Source of the DNA: an uncultured Caldilineales bacterium
Lineage (GTDB): Bacteria > Chloroflexota > Anaerolineae > JAAEKA01
Assembly: GCA_937907455.1 (NCBI GenBank)
Contig: CALESQ010000072.1
Span: 1-15,491 of the forward strand
Length of the DNA: 15,491 nt
Direction of reading: 5' to 3'
Part shown: in pieces, positions 1 through 6,375 of the stretch
Position numbering within the stretch: position 1 is the first letter of the stretch
Layout: each line of letters opens with the position of its first letter
The notes under the pieces: model-generated
Seen by the model: only the letters and a program-made list of their open reading frames with translations
Told to the model about the DNA's origin: nothing
Database searches by the model: none
Made by a program: the position numbers and the translations under genes

Positions 1-2
1 TT

Positions 3-314
3 CGTACACTAAATTATCGCTCGCGCTGTCTCACAATTCTTGACACATTCCGAGACGTCACTATAGCTTATGTGTTTTTTTCGGCGATCGTCATCCCTGT
101 TTTGATGATTCTTAGATTCAGAGAAGATAATGATCTATTAAAGTTCCTGGGAATATCATATCAACTTAATGAACTAACCTCTTTTTCATGGATGGAACCT
201 TTTTTTATGGCTGCATTGTGTGTTGAAATTTTAGTGATTTTGGGCTTTATAAAACATATTTTTCAACTTATCAGGAGGGAACTAAATAGTGAGCCCCTTC
301 AAGATTATTTATAA
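3..314 (+). CDS. 3' end of an unidentified membrane protein gene (5' part outside window)
   Basis: The reading frame is open from the left edge of the window to the TAA at 312-314, so this is best read as the C-terminal part of a longer protein. A GTG at 72 could act as a start, but it has no convincing ribosome binding site and the frame before it is coding-like. Two hydrophobic segments are visible, one around the IAYVFFSAIVIPVLMIL stretch and one around ALCVEILVILGFI, each followed by basic residues. This suggests an integral membrane protein with a short cytoplasmic tail. The DNA is clearly richer in A and T than the rest of the window. The CAP-domain gene starts 23 bases downstream on the same strand, so the two may be cotranscribed. 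I do not recognise the family; the tail of a membrane glycosyltransferase is only one possibility. Confidence 0.55.
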   Translation, partial: RTLNYRSRCLTILDTFRDVTIAYVFFSAIVIPVLMILRFREDNDLLKFLGISYQLNELTSFSWMEPFFMAALCVEILVILGFIKHIFQLIRRELNSEPLQDYL

Positions 315-337
315 CCTGGCAATTCGGTGAAGTTATT

Positions 338-1345
338 ATGACCTATAAACGTTGCTCTCCTCGCCGTTCCGCGCTTATTACCAAGTACCTGCTGATCGTT
401 GTCGTTCTGCTACTCATGCTGGGCGTTATGATCGGTTGGTACTTAAACGCTCGCCTAGAAACCATGCCCTCGCCTGCACATCAGAAAACTTTCGTATCAC
501 CCAGCCAATCAACGCTTTATCCCGGCCTACAGGTCACGCCCTCAGAGACCAACGCGGCGCTTGCTTATCACCCCCCTGACTTGTCAGCTCTGCAAGCGTT
601 GGCTCTTGACCTTATCAATCAGAATCGCTCTGCGGCCGAGCTTGCGCCAGTAGTTTGGGATGCGGCTGCTGCGCGTATCGCGCAGGCCCACGCCGAGGAT
701 ATGCTGGCCGGCCCTTATTTCAGCCATTGGAACCGTCAGGGGTATGGGCCGGAACACCGTGCAGCGTTGCTGGCCGGTTTTACAGATGTGGTCTTTGAAA
801 ATATCCACGCCTACAGCTACAGCTACGATGATGGCCGCCCCGCGGCGATTCTGGACTGGCGGCAGCGCGTGCTTGATGCTCAGTCTGGCTTGATGGATAG
901 CCCCGGTCACCGTGCCAATATTCTTGACCCCGCCCATACGCATGTGGGTGTGGGCATCGCTTACCGTGCCGATATCGGTGAGATGCGCCTGGTGCAGTTG
1001 TTTCTTAATCGCTATGTGCAGTTGGATGCGCTGCCAGCGGAGTTGCCTTCGGATTTTACAGTGAGGGGTCAACTACTGAACAACGCTACGGATCCGCTAA
1101 TCAATCTGGCCTATGAACCGTTTCCCCGTCCTCTGTCACTGGAGCAATTGGCGCAAACCAGCAGTTACCAATCGGCGGTTGAGTTTTTTAGCGCGCCACT
1201 TAGCACTGTGGAAGGTGCTCGTTTCAGCGCGCGCCTGCTGCTTGATCCCAAGCGCGCTGCGGGGCTATATCATATTCGCGTTTTTGTAGTAACAGCAAAT
1301 GGCGACACCATTCCTGCTGCCGAGGCGATTCTCACCGCGCCCTAA
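338..1345 (+). CDS. Membrane-anchored CAP (SCP/PR-1-like) domain protein
   Basis: The protein has 335 residues. A basic N-terminus is followed by one hydrophobic helix (about residues 17-36), so it is a signal anchor with an extracytoplasmic body. After a Pro/Ser-rich spacer, residues about 87-225 form a CAP domain. The marks are LDLINQNR, His118 in AQAHAEDM, His130 in YFSHW, Glu154 in ENI, and SPGHRANILD with His191, followed by HVGVGIAY. These match the His and Glu positions that line the CAP cavity in this family. About 110 further residues look like a beta-rich accessory domain of unknown role. Bacterial CAP proteins are extracytoplasmic, but their biochemical activity is mostly unproven. 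The start ATG has a weak GGTGA site 7 bases upstream. The gene lies 23 bases after the partial membrane protein and ends 3 bases from the stop of the opposing oxidoreductase gene. Confidence 0.85.
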   Translation: MTYKRCSPRRSALITKYLLIVVVLLLMLGVMIGWYLNARLETMPSPAHQKTFVSPSQSTLYPGLQVTPSETNAALAYHPPDLSALQALALDLINQNRSAAELAPVVWDAAAARIAQAHAEDMLAGPYFSHWNRQGYGPEHRAALLAGFTDVVFENIHAYSYSYDDGRPAAILDWRQRVLDAQSGLMDSPGHRANILDPAHTHVGVGIAYRADIGEMRLVQLFLNRYVQLDALPAELPSDFTVRGQLLNNATDPLINLAYEPFPRPLSLEQLAQTSSYQSAVEFFSAPLSTVEGARFSARLLLDPKRAAGLYHIRVFVVTANGDTIPAAEAILTAP

Positions 1346-1348
1346 CCC

Positions 1349-2503
1349 TCACACCACATTATGCTCATAAATCGGAACGCCTTCGGCGAAGCGGCTCAGG
1401 CGTAGCTGGCTGATGTCCAGCGTGTGGGCGCGGTCATCCAGCACCAGCTCGGCAGCCAGCAGACCGGTGATCGGCCCGTGCATGAAGCCGTGCCCGCTGA
1501 ACCCCGCGGCAATCACTAACCCTGCCGGCTCCTCCAGCCGATCAATCACCGGATGTGCATCCGGTGTCACCTCGTACAGCCCTGCCCACTCGCTGAGTAA
1601 ACCAGCACGGCCCAGCAACGGCAGCCGCTGCACCGCAGCCTCCAGATGTTGCACCGTCCAGGCGCGATCCACCGTTTGATCGAAACCAGGGGGTTGCGCA
1701 GGGTTCGACATGCCGGTGAGCACCCCCTGGCCCTCGCGGTGAAAGTATAGACTACGACTGAAATCTATCACAAAGGGGAAGTCCGCGGCCAGCTCGGGCA
1801 GGGGCGTAGTGACCGCAATCTGGCGACGCACCGGCTGGATGGGAACCGCCGCGCCGGCCATATCGGCCACCACGCCGGCCCAAGGCCCCGCCGCATTGAT
1901 CACCCAGCGCGTGGCGATGCGCCCCTGTGGCGTGGTCACCGCCGTGATGCGGCCGGCCTCTACTTCGATGCCTGTGGCCGCGGTGTCGGTAAAGATCTGC
2001 GCACCCAGCCGCCGCGCTCCCGCCGCATAGCCCTGCACCACGCCGTTGGGATCAGCCAGGCCATCGCCTGGGTGCCACGAGGCAGCTATAATATCTTCTA
2101 TCTGTAACTGCGGGGCCAGCGCGTGCACCTCGGCGCGGTCAATGAGGCGCGTAGGTACACCAAGGCGATTTTGCATGGCCGCACGGCTTTGAAAGATTGC
2201 CAGATCGTGGTCGTTGTCCAGCAAAAACAGATAGCCCGGCCAGCGCAGGTCAATATCCTGCCCCAATTCCTCGTGAAAGCGCATCAGCATCGGCAGACTG
2301 AGTTGCGACAGGCGCACATTGATTTCGGTGCTGAACTGGTAACGGATACCACCCGCGCACTTGCCGGTAGCCTCCATCCCCAAAAACGGCCCTTTTTCCA
2401 GCAGCACCACATCGGTGCAGCCGCGCAAAGCCAGATGATAGGCGGCGCTGACACCCATCACGCCGCCGCCGATAACGACGACATCTGCGGTTTGAGGAAA
2501 CAT
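1349..2503 (-). CDS. FAD-dependent oxidoreductase of the DAO family (sarcosine oxidase beta-subunit / glycine oxidase-like)
   Basis: The protein has 384 residues, the usual length for this family. It opens with a Rossmann dinucleotide-binding motif, VVVIGGGVMG (residues 8-17), followed by the ribose-binding acidic residue Glu36 in LLEKG. Further marks are the KCAGGIRYQF segment near residue 49, NAAGPWAG (203-210), and the C-terminal flavin-contacting stretch GFSGHGFMHGP (334-344). Members oxidise the C-N bond of secondary or primary amines and amino acids such as sarcosine, glycine, proline or D-amino acids, using FAD and producing peroxide or passing electrons on. The substrate cannot be read from the sequence. 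The start is supported by AAGGAG (2509-2514 on the complement) 5 bases before ATG, and by a promoter at 2546-2574. It is a single gene with no partner subunits beside it, which argues against a heterotetrameric sarcosine oxidase. Confidence 0.88.
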   Translation of the reverse strand: MFPQTADVVVIGGGVMGVSAAYHLALRGCTDVVLLEKGPFLGMEATGKCAGGIRYQFSTEINVRLSQLSLPMLMRFHEELGQDIDLRWPGYLFLLDNDHDLAIFQSRAAMQNRLGVPTRLIDRAEVHALAPQLQIEDIIAASWHPGDGLADPNGVVQGYAAGARRLGAQIFTDTAATGIEVEAGRITAVTTPQGRIATRWVINAAGPWAGVVADMAGAAVPIQPVRRQIAVTTPLPELAADFPFVIDFSRSLYFHREGQGVLTGMSNPAQPPGFDQTVDRAWTVQHLEAAVQRLPLLGRAGLLSEWAGLYEVTPDAHPVIDRLEEPAGLVIAAGFSGHGFMHGPITGLLAAELVLDDRAHTLDISQLRLSRFAEGVPIYEHNVV

Positions 2504-2545
2504 ACTGGCTCCTTGATCTGAAATTGTTTTTTGTGTTGGGGGGGT

Positions 2546-2574
2546 ATCATACCATAAAGACCCTCATCTGTCAT
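2546..2574 (-). promoter_or_regulatory. Sigma70-type promoter for the FAD oxidoreductase
   Basis: On the minus strand the -35 hexamer is ATGACA (complement of 2569-2574), followed by 17 bases and the -10 hexamer TATGAT (complement of 2546-2551). Each differs from consensus by one base and the spacing is ideal. It lies about 43 bases before the start codon and its strong Shine-Dalgarno site. It stands back to back with the hydrolase promoter. Confidence 0.65.
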
Positions 2575-2581
2575 CTCCCGT

Positions 2582-2603
2582 ATTGGGAAATCAGTTGCCC
2601 AAT
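2582..2603. promoter_or_regulatory. Dyad ATTGGG-N10-CCCAAT over the hydrolase promoter
   Basis: ATTGGG (2582-2587) and CCCAAT (2598-2603) form a 6-bp inverted repeat with centres one helical turn and a half apart. It overlaps the -35 box and the spacer of the rightward promoter, and lies just upstream of the leftward one. The position suits an operator for a dimeric regulator, but no regulator gene is nearby and a 6-bp dyad could be chance. Confidence 0.3.
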
Positions 2604-2611
2604 GTTATAAT
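2583..2611 (+). promoter_or_regulatory. Sigma70-type promoter for the alpha/beta hydrolase
   Basis: The -35 hexamer TTGGGA (2583-2588) is followed by 17 bases and a perfect -10 TATAAT (2606-2611). Transcription would begin near 2618, giving a leader of about 75 bases before the ATG at 2693. This placement argues against translation starting at the upstream TTG at 2618. Confidence 0.65.
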
Positions 2612-2678
2612 CTTTTTTTGCAATTTCTTTGCATTTTTTCGTTGAGTCGTCTTTCCTTCCATCCGTCTTTTCTGCTCC

Positions 2679-2682
2679 GGAG
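2679..2682 (+). promoter_or_regulatory. Ribosome binding site fixing the hydrolase start
   Basis: GGAG lies 10 bases before the ATG at 2693. The upstream in-frame TTG at 2618 has only a T-rich stretch before it and coincides with the predicted transcription start. Confidence 0.5.
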
Positions 2683-2692
2683 TGCCCTGCTT

Positions 2693-3511
2693 ATGTATCC
2701 TCTCACCCTCTCAATCAATGGACAAGCGATCAATGTACTGGTTAGCGAAGGTGAAGGGCCGGCCGTGTTGCTGATTCACGGCAATTCTTCATCGGCGCAT
2801 ACGTTTATACAGCAACTGGATAGCCCGCTGGGCCAACATTATCGGCTGGTGGCGATGGACTTGCCCGGTCATGGCGCGTCAGAAAACGCCAGTGATCCGC
2901 AGCATAGCTATAATTTGCCCGGCTATGCCGAGATAGCTACCGCCGTGGTTGAGCAGCTCAAGCTGGAGCGACCCTTGTTGGTTGGCTGGAGCCTGGGAGG
3001 GCACATTGTGCTGGAGATGGTGCGGTTTATCCCTGACGCTGCGGGATTGATGATCTACGGCGCGCCGCCACTAGGGTGGCCGCCAGCTATGGCCGATAGC
3101 TTCCTGCCGCATCCGGCTATGGCCGCAGCTTTTCAGGAAACTCTGAACGATGCTGAAGCAACCGCCTTTGTGCAGGCTTTTTTCCACCCCGATGCACCGC
3201 CTGCTCCCCAGAGCTTTTTGGCTGATGTGCAGCGTACCGATGGCCGTGCGCGTTCGGGGCTGGCAGCAAGCATCGCCCCCGACGGCTACACAGATGAAGT
3301 GCAGATTGTGGCACAGCTCAATTGCCCGCTGGCTATTGTGCAGGGAGAGCACGAGCAACTCGTCAACCTTGCTTATCTTGCAGGATTAAATGCCCCCACC
3401 CTATGGCGCAATGCTGTACAGATCATCTCAAACGCAGGCCACGCACCGCATTGGGAACAGCCGGAGCAATTCAACACCCTGTTGACCGAGTTCATTGCAG
3501 CCTGTGCCTAA
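2693..3511 (+). CDS. Alpha/beta hydrolase fold protein
   Basis: Read from the ATG at 2693 the protein has 272 residues, normal for a single-domain alpha/beta hydrolase. The oxyanion-hole segment is LLIHGNSSS (27-34). The DLPGHG turn (56-61) and the nucleophile elbow GWSLGG (98-103, Ser100) follow. A cap region spans about residues 125-195, and the catalytic histidine is His250 in SNAGHAPHWEQPE. At the usual acid position the sequence reads GEHEQLV, so Glu221 replaces the more common Asp. The family includes esterases, C-C hydrolases and haloperoxidases, and the substrate is not readable here. There is no signal peptide when Met at 2693 is used, so it should be cytoplasmic. It has its own promoter and terminator and is therefore a monocistronic unit. 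Confidence 0.88.
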   Translation: MYPLTLSINGQAINVLVSEGEGPAVLLIHGNSSSAHTFIQQLDSPLGQHYRLVAMDLPGHGASENASDPQHSYNLPGYAEIATAVVEQLKLERPLLVGWSLGGHIVLEMVRFIPDAAGLMIYGAPPLGWPPAMADSFLPHPAMAAAFQETLNDAEATAFVQAFFHPDAPPAPQSFLADVQRTDGRARSGLAASIAPDGYTDEVQIVAQLNCPLAIVQGEHEQLVNLAYLAGLNAPTLWRNAVQIISNAGHAPHWEQPEQFNTLLTEFIAACA

Positions 3512-3526
3512 GCATAGAAAAAGCAC

Positions 3527-3563
3527 AGCGGGGCATGTTCCATGAACATGCCCCGCTTTTTTT
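3527..3563. terminator. Intrinsic terminator, probably bidirectional
   Basis: A perfect 14-bp stem (3527-3540 with 3544-3557) closes on the 3-base loop CAT and runs directly into seven T bases on the plus strand. It ends the hydrolase transcript. On the minus strand the stem is followed by GTGC and then five T bases, so it may also stop the leftward operon, whose last stop codon lies 53 bases away. Confidence 0.9.
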
Positions 3564-3609
3564 GATGAGGCTGTCGGCAGGCAGAGCAATGCAGAGTTTC
3601 GCCGCACAA

Positions 3610-4542
3610 CTATCTGCCGCGCAGTGAGCGTAACTGGTGGCGCTGCCTGGTTTGCTCGTTGCTGCGCAGGCGATCCCACCACGGGGCCAGCAGAAGCTTG
3701 GCCGTGGTACGCAGGGCTTCGCGGCGTTCGCCGGGGCCGAGACCCACGCGCGGCAGTGCCAGTGGATCGTTGCGCTGTGACAAGTGGCCGTTGTGAGTGG
3801 TGAAGGCCATCTCTACGCCGGCCGCGCGCAGCAAGGCTTGTTCGCGCGGGCCAAAATCCAGCCCAGCTACACCGTTCGGATAGGCAAAATGGCGCACGGG
3901 CCGCCCCAGCAAATCGGCCAGGTTAGCCACCGAGCCGCTGATCTGCCGTTCGGCTTCGGCCGCGGTTTCGTTGGCCAGAATAGGATGGGTCAGCGAATGC
4001 GCGCCAATGGTGATCAGCGGATGTTTGTCCAGCGCCTGAACCTCAGCCAGACTGAGCGTGGTCTTTGGCGCGGGCGGGGCCGCAGTGGCGCTTTCAAGCT
4101 GAGTCAGCACCTGCCAGATTTCGGCTAATGACAACGACTTGAACTGTACCGGCACCGAAAAGGCAACCAACTGCGCCGCGCTCAGTCCCAATTGCTGCGC
4201 CAGCAGCGCGCGAAAATTTACCTCTGCCGTATAGCCGCTCAGGTGGAGCATGGTTTCGAACCAGTAGCCGATCTTGCCTGCCAGCACATCCGGCGCCACA
4301 AATAGCGAGGCTGGAATGCCGCGGCGTTCCAGCACGGGCAGAGCATGAAGAGCAAACGAGCGGTCACCGTCGTCGAAGGTGACGTGACACGCGCTGCGCA
4401 ACGGCTGGCCGGCATAGAGATAGCCTTGCAGTGTTGCGGCATCTACAAAGTGCCGCCCGCCGCGGCTTACCGTGTTCAGCATGTGTTCGAACCATGCTTG
4501 TGAGGGGATGCGATGAAAGGTAAGGACGATGTTAGAGGCCAT
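3610..4542 (-). CDS. Polysaccharide deacetylase (carbohydrate esterase family 4, NodB-like)
   Basis: The protein has 310 residues. The first strand NIVLTFHRI is followed by CE4 motif 1, TFDDG (55-59), with the catalytic-base and metal-binding aspartates. Motif 2, HSLTH (182-186), carries the two metal-binding histidines, and a later FAYPNG (219-224) matches motif 3. About 55 extra residues (95-150) between motifs 1 and 2 are Leu/Ala rich. CE4 enzymes remove N- or O-acetyl groups from chitin-like polymers, peptidoglycan or exopolysaccharide intermediates. No signal peptide or membrane segment is visible, so it may act on a cytoplasmic or lipid-linked substrate. It is the last gene of the leftward operon, 41 bases after the GT-C-like gene. 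That gap contains the short direct repeat AGTAACC twice and has no clear Shine-Dalgarno site. The start is placed by the conserved first strand. Confidence 0.88.
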   Translation of the reverse strand: MASNIVLTFHRIPSQAWFEHMLNTVSRGGRHFVDAATLQGYLYAGQPLRSACHVTFDDGDRSFALHALPVLERRGIPASLFVAPDVLAGKIGYWFETMLHLSGYTAEVNFRALLAQQLGLSAAQLVAFSVPVQFKSLSLAEIWQVLTQLESATAAPPAPKTTLSLAEVQALDKHPLITIGAHSLTHPILANETAAEAERQISGSVANLADLLGRPVRHFAYPNGVAGLDFGPREQALLRAAGVEMAFTTHNGHLSQRNDPLALPRVGLGPGERREALRTTAKLLLAPWWDRLRSNEQTRQRHQLRSLRGR

Positions 4543-4583
4543 GCGGGGTGAGTTGTAAGGAGTAACCAGTAACCAGTCCAGAA

Positions 4584-5729
4584 CTAGCCACCTTCAACCG
4601 GCAGAGGGCTGCGGCGGGCGCGCAGGGCGGCCACGGTGACTACACCCCACGCGGCCAGCCCCAGCGCAATGACGAGATCGCGGCTGGACAAGGGGAAGCG
4701 GGCGTACCAGTAGTGCAGGGTAGATACAAAGCAGGCAACGGCGATGACGGCAAGCAATCGGCGCTGTTGCCAAATCTGCGTGAAGATCAACGCCAGCAAC
4801 CAGTAAAAGGCGATGAAAGCGGGAGCCATCAACCGTTCGTTGGCGGAACCAAGCAGGCTGCTGGCAAACGTGGCCAAAACCAGCACGCCCATAAACCATT
4901 GGGCGCGCAGAAAACGCCAGGTGACCGGCCAAAAAATCAAGGGCAGAAAGGAAAGCGGCTTCAGCGAGTTGGCAAACTGACGTACCCAGAACTGCGGTTC
5001 AAGCAGCTTTGGGGCAAATCGCATCAAAGCTTGCCACGGCTCCAGGCTGCCCACCACCTCGGCGCGCAGCAGAGTGCGCAGCAGCACGGTGATGACCAGC
5101 GCGGGCAGGGCCGCGGCTGCCAACCGCCAGCCATCAGCGCGCAGGCGCTTGTGTTGCCACAGGAACACAAAGGCCGCGGGCAGCGCCAGTACCCACGTTT
5201 CACGGCTGAGCGCACCCAACGCCAGTGCCACGGCCATCCAGCCCCAACGCGCAGCCAACAGCGCCCACAGTGACAGCAGTAAAAAAATCAGCGCCAGGCT
5301 GTCGTTGGTGTGAAAGGTGAGCCATGCGGTCAGGCCGAACAGATGCGTGTTGGTGGTGAACAGCGCCGCGGTGAAGGCCGCCACAGGGCGGCGAATGCCC
5401 ACATAACACAAAAAGGCATAGAGCAGCAACACCAATACGCTGAGCGACAGGGTGCTGACTACGAAAAAACCGGCGATGGTGTCGTTGAAGAGCAGGCCGA
5501 TGGGCCAGGTTCCCAACACGCGGTAGCGAAAGGGCGCAGCCGCCAGCGGCGACAGGCCGGGCGCAGCCTGGGCGATGTTGCGGTAATGCCAGCCGTCCCA
5601 GCGATCTGCCGGAGGGATGTGCCAGTTGACATTGCCCCACAGATACAGCATCAGTGCGGTGACGGCCAGCAGCGCGGCCAGGTAGGGCGCATGCGTGCGC
5701 AGACGCGCAGGGAGGGCAGAGCGGCTCAT
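4584..5729 (-). CDS. Polytopic membrane protein, GT-C-type glycosyltransferase-like
   Basis: The protein has 381 residues with about nine or ten hydrophobic segments, for example near residues 15-31, 87-110, 118-135, 144-160, 164-190, 203-220, 258-272, 280-293, 302-318, 326-338 and 352-369. The first extracytoplasmic loop contains DRWDGWHYRNIAQ (42-54), with two Asp residues where GT-C enzymes keep an acidic catalytic motif. SRETW (175-179) and the late ANERLMAPAF (296-305) also resemble polytopic mannosyl- or arabinosyl-transferase-like proteins. Such enzymes use lipid-phosphate-linked sugars at the outer membrane face. The start codon overlaps the methyltransferase stop as ATGA, indicating translational coupling. 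An O-antigen-type membrane protein of unknown activity is the alternative; the exact sugar and acceptor cannot be inferred. Confidence 0.65.
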   Translation of the reverse strand: MSRSALPARLRTHAPYLAALLAVTALMLYLWGNVNWHIPPADRWDGWHYRNIAQAAPGLSPLAAAPFRYRVLGTWPIGLLFNDTIAGFFVVSTLSLSVLVLLLYAFLCYVGIRRPVAAFTAALFTTNTHLFGLTAWLTFHTNDSLALIFLLLSLWALLAARWGWMAVALALGALSRETWVLALPAAFVFLWQHKRLRADGWRLAAAALPALVITVLLRTLLRAEVVGSLEPWQALMRFAPKLLEPQFWVRQFANSLKPLSFLPLIFWPVTWRFLRAQWFMGVLVLATFASSLLGSANERLMAPAFIAFYWLLALIFTQIWQQRRLLAVIAVACFVSTLHYWYARFPLSSRDLVIALGLAAWGVVTVAALRARRSPLPVEGG

Positions 5730-6373
5730 GGCATTTCCCGTCGACGCGCAGTGATGACGAAGTGCGGCGCGGCCGTGCTGCGCACTGCCTCAAAGCCGGC
5801 TTTCTCCATCTCATGCCTGATACGTGCGGTGGTTTGAAAGGACTCGACGCGCCCGCCCACAGGCAGCAACTGTGCAGTCAGGTGAAACAGGACGCCATTG
5901 GCCAGCACGTAGGAACGGTAGACCGCGCGCCGCCATTGCCGTGCCCGCAGGTTGGCCGCCAAATCATCCACGGTTTTGCTGAAGGAGTGCAGCACCAGCC
6001 ACACGTCGCCGCCGGGCCGGGTGACGCGCGCCATCTCGGCCAGGGTTGCGGGGATGCGCGTCCACGGCAGCGCCACGCGGGCCAGGGTCAGATCGAAGCT
6101 GGCCGTGGCAAAGGGCAACTGTTCGGCGCGGCCAGCGGTGAATAGAATGCGGCGACTCCATTCGCGGCCCAGCGCCAGCGCCTCTTCATCCACATCCAAC
6201 CCCACGGCCAGCGCGCCTGCGGGCAGCTCGCCGGCCAGCAGGGTTTGGCCCGCGCCACAACCCACATCCAAAATGCGCTGATGCTGCGGCAAGAACACCG
6301 GCATCACATGGCGCGGATCAGCAGGCGATTGGGCGATGTGCAGTTCTTGTTGGTGGTAGGCACGGGAGGTCAT
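5726..6373 (-). CDS. Class I SAM-dependent methyltransferase (Methyltransf_11-like)
   Basis: The protein has 215 residues. Motif I is ILDVGCGAG (34-42), the SAM ribose-binding acidic residue is Asp60 in GLDVD, and AEQLPFATASFDLTLAR (83-99) covers motifs II and III. RVTRPGG (116-122) is the usual turn after them. The C-terminal 90 residues are specific to this protein and probably shape the acceptor site. The substrate cannot be read; UbiE/COQ5-like and sugar- or lipid-methylating enzymes share this core. It starts 2 bases after the sbcC stop and overlaps the next gene by 4 bases, so it belongs to the coupled operon. In a glycan cluster a sugar or lipid-carrier methylation is reasonable but is inference. 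Confidence 0.85.
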   Translation of the reverse strand: MTSRAYHQQELHIAQSPADPRHVMPVFLPQHQRILDVGCGAGQTLLAGELPAGALAVGLDVDEEALALGREWSRRILFTAGRAEQLPFATASFDLTLARVALPWTRIPATLAEMARVTRPGGDVWLVLHSFSKTVDDLAANLRARQWRRAVYRSYVLANGVLFHLTAQLLPVGGRVESFQTTARIRHEMEKAGFEAVRSTAAPHFVITARRREMP

Positions 6374-6375
6374 GG

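Noticed and set aside
1343..1351. Terminator between the convergent CAP and oxidoreductase genes
   Set aside because: Only 3 bases separate the stops, and no hairpin with a T-tract was found around them.
2618..2692. Upstream TTG start for the hydrolase
   Set aside because: It coincides with the predicted transcription start, has no Shine-Dalgarno site and adds residues outside the fold.
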